Source: Zhengitettix transpicula (taxonomy: Eukaryota > Arthropoda > Insecta > Orthoptera > Tetrigidae). From it: 64,000 nucleotides of DNA. Where the stretch lies: positions 6,192,087 through 6,256,086 of the forward strand of contig CM073591.1 in NCBI GenBank assembly GCA_037074705.1, in the 5' to 3' direction. Below the pieces are notes generated by a model. The model had not been told where the DNA came from, ran no database searches, and saw nothing but the letters and a program-made list of their open reading frames with translations. A program made the translations under genes and the position numbers. Positions 10,501-21,425 of the stretch are shown here, piece by piece; positions within the stretch are counted from its first letter, which is position 1, and the number at the start of each line of letters is the position of its first letter.

Positions 10501-13500
10501 TCTTTAATATTTGTATTGTCAGTGTAATATTATGACAAACATTCAGCATTGCATAAGAATGTGTAGTTTTTCAGACGTATTATGGTCGGCAATGTTTGAG
10601 GTGGAAGGCTTTGACATGAGAACAAGTCAGTCTGCAATAGGAACCGCCGAGTAGCGGTCGTATCGAGACAGAGCAGTTGATCGTTGAGTTATATCTGTGC
10701 GCAGGGCGAGCATCTTTGGCCTCGCGCCGACACCAACTTTCGAGACGTAAACTGCAACCTCATGACCAAAGTCATCATCCACGGCTGGAGAGGAGAATCT
10801 TCCCGCTGGCTAAAAGTACGTTCTCACAACAATACTTTATATTTCATTTTGACGATTACATCTTTAGTTTGACTGATTGTATCCCGTTCGTCTCTGTTTA
10901 GTAACTGTTTGCTTTAGGGTTTTAATATTTACAATGTTGGTATAATTTTCATACTTCACGCGACGCATTTAAATATATTTCTTCCTTTCTAGTTTCAACA
11001 CGAACGTTTTTTTTTTTTAAAAAAATCTATAATTTACAGAATGATTGACCAATAGTAATGGCATAATCATTTCATACGCCGTTGTTTGTATTATTTTCCT
11101 AACCGTTCCTCGGTTCCCTTTTTTGGAGCTAGTTTACTTTAATTCTTAATCAACAAGGGAGAATACAGAGTTCGCCGTGACGTTTACAGGACATGCCGTC
11201 GGAGCTCCTGAAGAAGGACAACTTCAACGTGTTGGTGGTCCGGTATCAGTCGGACGGGAACTACTTCCAGGCGTCGCAGGACATCAGGGTGGTCGCCCTG
11301 GAGCTGTGCGCGCTGCTCGGCGCCCTCGAGGTAGCTCAAGTAGGAGTTAGCTTGGGCTCCCTGGATCCCACGCCTTCACCCTTAAGAGGATGATTTTTTT
11401 TAAACTAAATTTTTTAAGATGTATTTTTGTGAATACAATACGGAAATATTAACCAAAAGAGGACAAAGTCAGTTTGGCTGACAATGTTGTACATATTCAA
11501 CATAAATATGATTAGGTCTGATTTATCAATAATTCACATTAATTGGATAATTATGATCTAAGTGTAATAATAATACCTTGAGAATGACACTTAAATTTTC
11601 TTTCTTAAAAATACAATAAAAACTCCAAAGAAAATAAATATTCTGAATTTGTCTGAAGGGTAGCAAAATCTGTCCCTTGGGCTTTACTCACAGAAAGCTA
11701 GGACAGTAACCTTAAGTGCATGTTCTTCATCTTTTAAGTTGCTATGACAACTTCTGTGATGTCTTGGCCTGATCCACAACGTGTCTCCACTCATCTCTCT
11801 TCTGGACCTTAGACGTCCACTTTCTAATTCTGTGACTCCTAATATCGCTTTGTAACTTCGTCTCTCCATAGTGCAACTTTTGAGATAGAGGTTGTGTTGA
11901 TTTGGTCCATTAATTCATTTAACTTCCCTGCTTGCAGGAGAGTTCTCACATTCCAAGAGCCAATAATCATTTTGCCTGTTCCTCGCTTAGGTCGTCTTCT
12001 GCAATCAATCCGGTTCATCCGAGGCTGCGTTGTGGGTCTTTTAGCAGTGTATAATTTTTTTACAGGGAGCCCAACCCTCCTTCTTTTTCCGGGGCATGTT
12101 GTTTCATTAAATTTAGCTGTCTTAGGAACCAACAGATGTCTCTGGGGTGATATGTTGCATATATAGCTACACTATGCACTAAGGGGTTAAATGTGGTGCA
12201 GGCAAAACCCGACCACTTAACCTCTCAACCTTTTCTTGAAACAGTGCATACATGCCATTTCAATAAGAGTCATCTGATTAGACTAGTATATATTTTAAAA
12301 AAATAATGAACATATAATTTTACTAAAATGAAAAATTTAGGCCTGATTTAAAATTAATAACAAGAAAGATAGCCAAATACAGACGAAAGAAGTGAAGATA
12401 TAAGTACAACACAATGTTTCTAGAAACCTTGTTCCTATCTTCAGGTGCAGAAACGTTGTGTGGTATTTATATCTTCACTTCTTTTGTCTGTATTTGGCTA
12501 TCTTTCTTATTATACAAAATTACTGTTAATTTTGTTATACAGGAAAATACACAAAGTTTTCTTTTACATAAAAAGTTGAAAGATGGTCAACATGTCTCCC
12601 TGGAGATGCAGGCACATCGTGTCCATGTGGTACTCAAATGCCTCCTCCAATCTAGTGAGCATGTTATGGCTGTTGTTACGTGTTGGACCATTGTTGCTGG
12701 GAGTGGAGTCTTTGATAACCCCCCTTCCCCAACCACGCCAGTAATGTAAGACTGAATCATGCCCAGTAAGGCCGATCCATCGTACTGCTGACACCTACTG
12801 GCAACTTGAGAGTTTTCTCTTTTTATCAGCAGTACATTGTTCAATCACATCGGAGTAAATTATAAAAGTTTTGAATAGGATGATTATGTTTGAAACACCC
12901 TGTATATGATCAAAGATTGAAGCCTTTCCCAGTGTAGTTGTTCAATATATTGTTCTCAGAGTTCAACCGGGTTTTGCATAATTATATTGGAGCGCAACGT
13001 TTCGACGACTAAAAGCTCTGTCGTCATCTTTTATATACATATATATATATATTGTAATAACCAGCTCAGAAGGACATGAATTCTGGTCTTATTTTTGTCA
13101 GATTTGTTTACAAACTCAGACTGGGGATCCTTGAGTGGTTGGTACATATAAAAAAAATAATGATAAAATTATGGATAAGTGACTTTTAGAGAAGGGAAGG
13201 ACTATAATTAGGGCTAATGGTTGTGACCAACATCTGGACGACGGAATTCTAATGGCATAAAATGACAGAAGGTTGTTTGGACGATGTAATTATATTAAAA
13301 GGAAACGTTTAATTTAATTGATTGAGTGGCTCTCGGAGCGGGAGAACGGCAACAGATGAAGTATGTGTGGCGAAAGTGGAAAGGCAAAAAACTGTGAAAA
13401 ACAAGGTAGTATTCGGGAGCCCGGATATAAATAAGAGGGCAGTTGGACAGTTAAAGGCTTCATTATCATTTCGTGTGGACGGGAGACGGAAGTGTTGGTG

Positions 13501-16500
13501 GGAGAGAGCGGTGGTGCAGGTCCGCAGGGACTGACGCGGGACCAAGTTAAAGTGGCCGAAAACAATTGTTATGAACAGTTGGGAGTCTGCATTAAGGAGA
13601 GATCATCGGATGCTAGGCCAAGCTAGGGGGGGCCGAGAGTCGTCAACAGTCGGTGGGAGTTTCATCGTGGAGGTCTGTCTGCCAGCAGAGTGTGATAGCG
13701 CAGCCTGTATGAAGGAAGTGTGTGGACCAGAGAGCGTGTAAGGTTATTTTTCTGAATTCATAATTGTAAATTGCTAATAAAGGGTAAAAGGCGTCAGATT
13801 TCGTTTCAATCATTTCGATTTTCATTTATTGTAACTGTATTTGTTTAATTGTAACGTATTTTGTTCTGTTTCCTTATCAACCCAGTAAAGACCCTGAGGG
13901 TACAGAGTCCAGTTATTTAAAATGTATTCTAAGTTAAATAAAATTGTTTTAATTTATAAAATTTCATCAGATTTGTGTAATTGAAAATTTGTGTTGTAAT
14001 TAAAAATAATAATTGGTTTGTTTAAATTGGTGGTTATATTTTATTTTATTTGAGATATTACAATATATATAATATGCAATGGAATGGTTCCGGCCTTGAA
14101 GATGACAGAGCTTTTAGTCGTCGAAACGTTGCGTTCTAATATAATTATGCAAAACCCGGTTGAACTCCGACAACAATATATTGTTTATAGTTATAAAAAG
14201 TGTATATATGTAACCATATAATTTAATTTATGATGAATTAATGACAGATGAATTGAATCCAGTTTAATTAATGAATGCATTTGGACCTTTGTGCTGTAGA
14301 AGACGTGCGGCCTCCTTCCCGGTAACGTCCACCTCATCGGCCACAGCCTCGGCGCGCACCTGGCGGGCTACGTGGGAACTACGATCGCCGGCATCGGACG
14401 CATCACAGGTTCGTAAACCTCCAGAGGCACTCCCCTTGCTGTGCGACGAGGTCAGCCCCAGTTCCGTGCCCTAGGTTTGGACCCTGCGGAGCCGCAGTTC
14501 CAGTACATGCCGGACTTCGTGAGGCTCGACCACTCGGACGCCATCTTTGTAGACGTCATCCACACGGACACGGATTCCATCATCGGCACTGACGGTACCA
14601 TGCTTTATGCCTCATGTGGTTCTTATTCACAATAGTAAACAATAATCATAAAGTTTTAGTCATAAATAAAACAGGTAGGATATTTATCTTTATTCCGGGT
14701 TTGCTTGTTCGCACAATAATGTCCAGAGTTTTCCCATATAAAGACATTAATTGTATTGATATTATTTATATATTTCTTAAACCTGACTAATTTTGGACCT
14801 GGGGACATTTAAAGTTGCTCTTCTGCTTGATGACTGAATCAATCTTCCAGGTCCAGTATCGAAACCTACCGGCGTAGTAGAGCTTGTTGTCCCTGATAAA
14901 ACTTAAGATGGAAGTAAAGGAAATGAACAGGCTGAGGTCGGAGGAGAATCTAGCGCCGTATCTTCTTCAGTGTCGAGGGGAAGACTTAAGGGAAAGGCAA
15001 GCTGATAAAGTGGGGTCCTCGGTATCTTTGTACCATCCAGAGACACGAAGTTGATGACAAAGTTTATTATAAAAATAACAAGACTGCGTATAAACTACCT
15101 AATTCCAAGATGGTGGTAGCCAGACTGAAGACTAGGAGTAGCTCTCGCGTTTTGGATAGAAAAAAACCACCTGCAGAAGGCGGGGAACATCACACCACGT
15201 GATCTGTACAGGGGTCCCTCCGCTCTTCAGGTACAGGGTACGAGCTATGTTTTGTTCTCTGTGCAGTCGAAGGTTGTATTTGTTTACTCCTTTAAGGTAC
15301 CGAGATTACTTTTAGACTTTATAAAGTCACCGACAATCAGTGACATGATTTTATGTAGTAGGACAATTCCCGAGTACCGTGAGTCATCGTCCTGAAGTCA
15401 GGTGACGAGGGGTTAGGTCGGGCAGGGGGATCGTGAATGTTCCAAAGACTGGCGCTGTTGCATGCTGCTTAAATGAAATGTTTACCGAGAGTTTAGTCGT
15501 GTCGAATCAATTCCTACTTCGGGTTAATGTAAATAAATACCCGGGCAATTCCGGGCACTCGTCTAGTTGCTTAACTAGTTGAAATAAAAAAACGGAGGCG
15601 GTAGTTTGTACCAGGGTGAGTCAACAAGTAATGCCTCCCATTTTAGTTGTGTCGCTCTAGGCTCTTCTTCGCACCTGAGGAAAGGTGGTCTCAATTGGCT
15701 CTCTTTCTTATTCACAATCAAATGCAATGTCCACAGAATTAATGATCAAGTGTTGCCTTTTCAATATAGTCTCCGTCAGTTTCCACAGCTTTTAACAAGG
15801 GCATGGAGTGTGTGACAAGCGTGGTCTATCGTCCAAAGCCATCGACGGTGTTCGGCCCCTGAGCTCCGTTACAGTGACGAGTCCACTGTTGCATCACCAT
15901 GCACATTTATTATCAAGACTGTCATGAATGCGAATGGGCGTTCAGTATTTAAGAATTCAACGACAGAACGCTGTCTAATACGTACGTCACCGTCAGTAAG
16001 AGGGTGCATTGCTGTTGACTGAGGATGTCGTTACTGAAGTGTCTTGGAGAAGAATATTACAAGAATCCCCATAACTTCTTTAAGGAGGCATTACTCATTG
16101 AGCCACCCGGCTGTATATATATATTATGATTGAAGTGAGATGAGATCCGTTGGAATTTAATTTTTGACGGCCCACTGTAGACTCCTCCTTCTAAGCGTCC
16201 AGAGCTTGACCTCGTTCGATCGTATTTAAACCGCCACGCCGCTGACTCTGTTGCGCAAGGTTTGGGCATGCGACAGGAGGCGGGCCACGTGGACTTCTTC
16301 CCCAACGCGGGGGCCCGGCAGCCGGGATGTTCGCCTCTCAGCATCCCCGGCAAGGTCCTGAGGATGACGGAGCTGGAACCCGCCTGCTCGCACAGTCGCG
16401 CCCCGCAACTCTTCCTCGAGTCCATCAACTCGGAGTGTCCCTTCGTCGGCTTCGAGTGTCCGTCCTTCAAGCAACTCTCGTCGGTAAGCCTCATCTCTGG

Positions 16501-16705
16501 ACCGTTTCATTATGTTGCAGCATCCTTTAATCTACAACTTCATGGTTTTAGGCTTTTTTTTTGGTATTTGTAAATAAAATTAGCTTCAGTAAAATTAAAT
16601 ATAATTTAAAGTATAAGAAATCAAAATTTTCTTGTTGTAAATAAACATTCTTAATGAAATATATAAATATTATGATCAATAATACAATTTTTTAAAAACA
16701 ATTCC

Positions 16706-16792
<87 letters not shown>

Positions 16793-19700
16793 AATACCTG
16801 CGAGGGATGTTCTCTCGCAGGCTGAACCTTGTAGCAGAGACAGGAAGGGGCTACCTTTGGGGATGCCTTTTCCTCTCCGTTTGTGAACTAAGGTTCCCAC
16901 ATGCCGAGGCCTGTTTTGAGAGGTGTGTGTTCAGGGGTCACAGACCTTGGGCATACGGTAAGAGTTGTCCGCTATTACCATTGGAATAGTCGGCCAGCTG
17001 CCTCCTAAACTTGTCGAGGCACGGAGAAGGGAATGCTGCGTCCCCACAGCAAACCCCCTCTCCCGCCATCCAGGGAAGGGCGTGGGACAAGTACCCAATG
17101 CCCGACCTACCTGATGTAGGTTTTTCTGGGGTTTGTCCTGCATTACTTTTAGGCGAATGCCGGGTAGGATCCTTAAACCGTAGCCCGGGGGGAGCCTTAG
17201 TTAACCCTTGGCTACCTTCCTCTACCATTCCGCATCCCCCCTTTCAAATCCCTTCCTATGGTATAAGAGGGGATTTGTCACTATGTGGATTACCCTCATG
17301 TAGCCTGTTACCCTAAAAAAAAGTTTATGTGATCTACAGACGGTGAACGTCGACGGGCTGTTGAGCGCGTCCTTGAGCCTCCGAAGCAGCGTGTAAGTTT
17401 AAACCAACGACAAACGTTGCGTTTCCAGGGCGAGTGCTCGACCTGCGGCCAGGCGGGAGAACGCTGCGGCTTGATGGGCCTCGACGCCGTGGACTTTGGT
17501 CTGCACGCCAACAGGGTGAACGTGCGGTACTTCCTCAAGACAGCCTCGGATCCACCATACTGCCGTGAGACGACTACCTCATTACATTCCTGTGTATGTG
17601 TGTGTGTGTGTGTGTGGCAACGTCGCAGCTCGGCTTTGACGCCTTCTACATTCACGATTACATTTTCACTTTCAATATAGTCTGCGTCCTTTTTCCAGAG
17701 GATTTGTCCAACTTCTCTAACAGCGGTAAAAAGCGTGGTCTTGCTTCCTAAGCCATCGACGCCCTTGAGCTTGGAATCCATTAGTGCTGTTGCGTCACCA
17801 CACACATGGAAATTACAATGTCTTAGTTACAATTATAGGTGAATGAAAACAGCCAATATTTGTCAGAAATCATTTCATAACCTGAAAACAAAGGAGAAAA
17901 TAAAAACTATTCCCTTCATCACGTAATACTCCAACTCCATTGAACCCACGATGAGGTCCTAGATTCAGGACAAAACGTCGTGTAAACAGTTTTTTAATTC
18001 ATTTCTGACAAATTTGGCTGTTTTCGCTAATTTTCAGTGTCCCTTGTCGCTAGCTTCCATTACATTGCCCTACAAGCTGCTCTTCACTCCCAGCCTTCTA
18101 GAAAGTTCCTCACCATTCTTATATTCAGCTGAACCATTTTAGGGACTGGGCCACTTTAGAAATTTAATTATTAATCTCTCTTCGCCCCAGTGTCCAGGAC
18201 ACATGTGTTTCCATGTCCATGCGTAGTAAATGTCAGGCGATCCTCAGCGGCCAATCAGGTCGCAGCATGTCCGACCACTATATATATGGTAATACCTCGC
18301 ACAAGTCACGCAGCGCCACACAGGCTGAAGACAGCCGTGGAGAACGTCAACATCCAGAACCTGGTGCGTAACCGCGAAACAATTAGTTAATAATTTACAC
18401 GGGGAAAGCTGCCTCTTCCTTATTAAGATTATTTCCCTCTGTGCGTTATTGAGGAAGTTATTTTATTTAAGATGAAATATAGAAATGCACGTGAATATTG
18501 GGAACTGCATGAGACACGAGCTACTGTTCTTCCTTCCTTCACATATTATAGACAGCCAATTAATTGTGTTTATGGGACTTTATATGAAAACTTATGGAAC
18601 GAATAAAAAAAACCGATTGACTATAATTTTACATTTGTAATTATTGTAAGTACAGTGATTAGTGATTATAAGAAGAAGACGAATATGGGAACGCCAACAT
18701 CATCCCTCTTAAAAAAATTGATTTGCAGAAAAATAAATATAATTAAACAAATAGTTTTTAATTTAAATAATAATTAATTATTTAATTTCTAAAATTACTA
18801 AATTAAGTACCACATTGTTAATTTAATTTAGTTAATTTTCAAACAATGCAACTCTGGCCGATAACACATTTAGGGGGGGGGGGTACATAAAAATAACGGG
18901 GGTTATGGATAAATGACATCTCGGGGCAACGCCGGGCACCCAGGCTACTAATGAAATATAAATGCATTTCGTTCCTTTCCAATTAACATAAAAATATGCT
19001 AAACTATGAAAATTACAGGAAAGAAATTATATTCACGCTTGTCGAATTTATAATTGAAAATGTCAACATCTGAAAAGGAAAGAAACGTTATTTATTTATT
19101 TAATTGTTTCTTACTTGCTGGTCCGTTTATTCATTGATTGATTCAGTTGATGTGAGTAACTAAAATGTCGGTTCAATAAACTAAAGACTCGTCGTGTGCT
19201 CCGGAAGAAAGACGCACAACTGCCTGCCACCTGCGATTAAAATTAAAATAGGAGCAAAGATGTTACTTTAATAGTAAATATTGTCATATCAGGGCATATC
19301 TGTGACTATTACTTATCTCTGGGAAGATATTCGACAGTCGGCGGTAATTGTTCATTTGAATTTCGTGGCAGTCGCGTTGTGAATCTTTGTCTTGTCCGTG
19401 ATTAGCGTCGTTCCTGAGAGAAGATGGCGCTCGTGTTTCAGTGTTTCCGTTGACGGTGCTCGTGCAGCCGTACAACGCGAGCCTCGACGCCGGCTTCGGA
19501 GGAGTCTTCAAGATGGACCTCTACGGAGACAAGGCGGTCGCCATGGCCGTTGCTCTCGCGGTGGGAAGCAGGTGAGTGAAATGCTGGGTATGGATGAGGA
19601 ACAGCGACCGCTGTGTTCGCAAAGTCGTGTGCGAAAGTAGAGGAATAGTAAGAAGCGGCACTACAGAGGCGCGTTGCAGGTAGATGGCACCGCTGTTGAG

Positions 19701-20523
19701 TAAAACGCGCGCCGGTCCGTCACAGACTCGAACTGTCGATTTCCGTAACCACACGGAGTGCCGAATGTCCCCCAGGGAGGACGACGGCGGCCACGGACGG
19801 CGCCTGCTGGGCAGCTCCAGCGTCTCCATGGGCCGTCGGGTCCTGCGGGCGACGCTGCACTGGGAGTCGCCTTCGCAGCTGCTTCCGTGCTTTATCTTCT
19901 GTAGGTCGTCGCCCGTCTTCGTCTCGTCCATCACCGTCTTGGCCTTCGGCGCCGTTCCCACGTTGTGAGTAATTACACACACACACACACACAGTCCGTG
20001 TGCAGCGTTTTCTGTTGTCCAATTACCATCAAATCTGTTGGCGCATTTTTTTGAGTGTTTATACTTCTTACTTCTGTGTGTGTTTAAAACAATAATTTCC
20101 TTCTATCACTCAAATTAGTGTCCGTATAGCAAAATTCTTTCCTTGTCTCATATTAATTTGACTGGGAACTTTTACTCCCCCCTCCCCCCTTTTTTTACGG
20201 TTTCTCTTTCCCAGGCTTTCCAAATGACTAGTTTTATGTCCATATTACTGCATATACAGTTTCTCTATCCTAATTCAACATTTCAAAGAAATGTTTTTGT
20301 TGTCCCAAAAATTACTCTTGTAACTTGTGTAACAATATCTTTGTATTACTTTTCCATAAAACAGATCAAGAACCTTGTCACAAAAACTCCATCGAAAAAC
20401 AGAAACAACTAACTGAGAATCCCTTGCAGTGTCAACCGCAGTCGCCTCTGTGCAAAGGACGGAGCTCCCTTCGTCAAGATTGAGCCCTATTCCGTGGCCA
20501 ATTTCATCGCCTGTGAAACGTAG
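7506..20523 (+). CDS. Pancreatic-type triglyceride lipase, secreted (12 coding exons found; first exon/start unresolved)
   Basis: Exons by phase-matched GT-AG junctions: 7506-7618, 10039-10184, 10705-10815, 11190-11330, 14300-14408, 14475-14594, 16260-16483, 17429-17564, 18314-18363, 19468-19571, 19776-19964, 20430-20523 (TAG), giving 512 residues. Predicted role: extracellular hydrolysis of acylglycerols or phospholipids. The full alpha/beta-hydrolase triad is visible: Ser187 in GHSLGAH, Asp210 in GLDPAEPQF, His292 in ACSHSRA. The lid between Cys271 and Cys290 is shorter than in human pancreatic lipase. The usual VDW before the QA-N helix is VRYQSDG here. The C-terminal exons (HWESPS..., then VSSITV) look like the PLAT beta-sandwich. 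Exon 1 opens with a hydrophobic stretch ([14 protein letters not shown]) ahead of an in-frame Met at 7555, so either an upstream exon completes a signal peptide or translation starts at 7555. The 50-nt exon 18314-18363 is supported only by phase. Family assignment is secure; substrate is unknown. Confidence 0.88.
8824..9048. repeat. Foldback repeat family F1, copy 1 (lipase intron)
   Basis: Long imperfect hairpin: the left arm AGACAAAATGAAGTAATGAT...CCACACAA is mirrored by TTGTGTGGTATTTATATCAC...TTTTGTCT on the right; arms are ~85 nt around a ~45-nt centre. The same arm sequence recurs at 12361, 47248 and 60402. Confidence 0.8.
9385..9893 (+). repeat. Repeat family R1, copy C (lipase intron 1)
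   Basis: Same orientation as copy D: GGGGATGCCTTCTCCTCTC, AAGGTTCCCACA-GCCGA, CAGACCTTG, CTGCCTCCTAAACTGGT, TAGGATCCTTAAACC, then GTAGCCTGTTACTCT and an A-run. Clearly diverged from the other copies. Confidence 0.75.
11750..12135 (-). pseudogene. Internally deleted LINE ORF2 (endonuclease start joined to C-terminal tail)
   Basis: On the minus strand the frame contains [20 protein letters not shown], the first block of an APE-type retrotransposon endonuclease (x-GTWNVRTL-x-Q-GKL). About 90 nt later, after a frame change, it reads [20 protein letters not shown], the DR-x-WR-x-LV-x-A tail typical of the end of LINE ORF2 proteins. The whole reverse-transcriptase core is missing. It lies in lipase intron 4. 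Confidence 0.7.
12361..12509. repeat. Foldback repeat family F1, copy 2 (lipase intron 4)
   Basis: Perfect-looking terminal arms AGAAAGATAGCCAAATACAG and its complement CTGTATTTGGCTATCTTTCT, with the CCACACAA-type inner arm. Short (~150 bp), so MITE-like. Confidence 0.85.
12943..14190. mobile_element. ~1.25-kb element bounded by ~90-bp inverted repeats (family F2)
   Basis: Left arm 12943-13035 (AACCGGGTTTTGCATAATTA, AACGTTTCGACGACTAAAAG) is repeated in reverse at 14098-14190. The interior has no transposase frame. It contains TATAAATAAG near 13425 and AATAAAGGGT near 13777, a promoter/poly(A)-like order that resembles an LTR or a non-autonomous unit. It lies in lipase intron 4. A related single end is at 29430-29545. 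Confidence 0.7.
15610..15905 (-). pseudogene. mariner-like element 3' end remnant
   Basis: Minus strand encodes [14 protein letters not shown] shortly before a stop, matching the C-terminal G-DY-E ending of mariner transposases. It is followed by GGAGGCATTACTTGTTGACT, a mariner-type end sequence. Upstream transposase domains with the catalytic acidic residues are absent. It lies in the lipase intron between exons 6 and 7. Confidence 0.6.
16707..16790. repeat. (TC)n(TA)n compound microsatellite
   Basis: About 24 TC units followed by about 17 TA units, abutting repeat R1 copy D. Confidence 0.95.
16797..17322 (+). repeat. Repeat family R1, copy D (lipase intron 7)
   Basis: Best preserved copy, used here as reference. 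It starts CCTGCGAGGGATGTTCTCTC, contains GGGGATGCC, CACAGACCTTGGGCATACGG, TGCGTCCCCACAGC, AGGCGAATGCCGGGTAGGAT, and ends GTAGCCTGTTACCCTAAAAA. It nearly fills the intron between lipase exons 7 and 8. Confidence 0.8.
17630..17815 (-). pseudogene. Second mariner-like C-terminal remnant
   Basis: Shares TTCAATATAGTCTGCGTC, GCGTGGTCT and AAGCCATCGACG with the remnant at 15610-15905 and reads WKKDADYIE on the minus strand. It is in lipase intron 8, preceded by a (GT)n run at 17588-17614. Confidence 0.5.
18885..18957 (-). repeat. Fragment of repeat R2
   Basis: Reverse complement reads GGGTGCCCGGCGTTGCCC then GAGATGTCATTTATC, identical in order to the start of the 3289 repeat. Confidence 0.7.
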
Positions 20524-20918
20524 AACGGGAGGAGGGATTTACAGCACCCCACAAGGTCTCGCACAGCTTTCTGTATAATATCGAGTAATTCACATTTGTG
20601 TGTGAGGAAATGAGCTCTGTCACAGAAAGTGCCTCATTTGCTTTGAAGTTAATGCTGGATAAGGAAAACATTTGAATATAGACACATTATTACATTTCAT
20701 TATTGTTTAAAAAAATTCTCATTTCTCTAATTTAAAATGACTGTCATATGTACATGTTACACATTAAAGTCGCTGAAGAAATATTTTCAAAATATTATAT
20801 TTTTTGTATTCTATACATGCTAATTTGAAATTCTTATACAGACCAAGTTATTAAAATAGTATGAAGGCCTAAATCAAGGAAGGAGTATTGTCAAAGTTTG
20901 CTTTTAATTTTTTTTACC

Positions 20919-20921
<3 letters not shown>

Positions 20922-20965
<44 letters not shown>
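20922..20965. repeat. (AT)n microsatellite
   Basis: Uninterrupted AT tract of about 44 bp. Confidence 0.95.
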
Positions 20966-20967
<2 letters not shown>

Positions 20968-21023
20968 GCTTTGAACATATGCTTTTCTATGTGCGTAATT
21001 CTTCGCCCGAGCATATGAATTCA

Positions 21024-21029
21024 AATAAA
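21024..21029 (+). terminator. Candidate poly(A) signal of the lipase gene
   Basis: AATAAA 500 nt after the lipase stop codon, just past an (AT)n tract. A variant ATTAAA at 20763-20768 is closer, so use of either is uncertain. Confidence 0.35.
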
Positions 21030-21111
21030 GCGCAATCCTCCTATTTATTTCTATCCTTCCTCACTATCCAAGTTTGAATGTGAATTAGTTCCTTAAATGG
21101 ATTCTCCTAAT

Positions 21112-21116
<5 letters not shown>

Positions 21117-21159
<43 letters not shown>
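21117..21159. repeat. (AT)n microsatellite
   Basis: Uninterrupted AT tract of about 43 bp adjoining foldback family F3. Confidence 0.95.
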
Positions 21160-21164
<5 letters not shown>

Positions 21165-21425
21165 CAACAGTGATGCTGACCTACCTGAAATCAATAGTTG
21201 GTCCAGTCTAGCAGACGTGAGCTAATACTGCAAATTTTCAATTTCCTGAGCCCCCTTAACGAGGAAGGAAGGTATGTTTGAACACTGTACAAGTTCAGAC
21301 CTTCCTTCCTGACACAATTTTAAAGGGTCTGAGCCCTCTTTGTCAGAGTTCAAACCTACCTTCCTTCCTCATTAAGGGGGGCTCAGGCTCTCGAAAATTT
21401 TCAGTATTAGCTCATCGCTGCCATT
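21165..21425. repeat. Foldback repeat family F3, copy 1
   Basis: Arms around AATTTTCAATTTCCTGAGCC...GAGGAAGGAAGGT and ACCTTCCTTCCTCATTAAGG...GCTCAGG mirror each other, with TGAGCTAATACTG and CAGTATTAGCTCA at the outer ends. Related sequence (GACCTACCTGAAATCAATAG, GGTCCAGTCT) is found at 54338-54800. Confidence 0.75.

Noticed and set aside
14098..14135. Possible hammerhead ribozyme in the F2 arm (GATGAC...CGAAAC)
   Set aside because: The core CUGANGA is not intact and stems I/III cannot be drawn convincingly.
17308..17805. 165-aa minus-strand ORF
   Set aside because: Partly antisense to lipase exon 8 and partly mariner remnant plus a (GT)n run reading as HTHTHT; not a gene.
19521..20022. 155-aa and 100-aa minus-strand ORFs
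   Set aside because: Shadows of GC-rich lipase exons 10 and 11 on the other strand.
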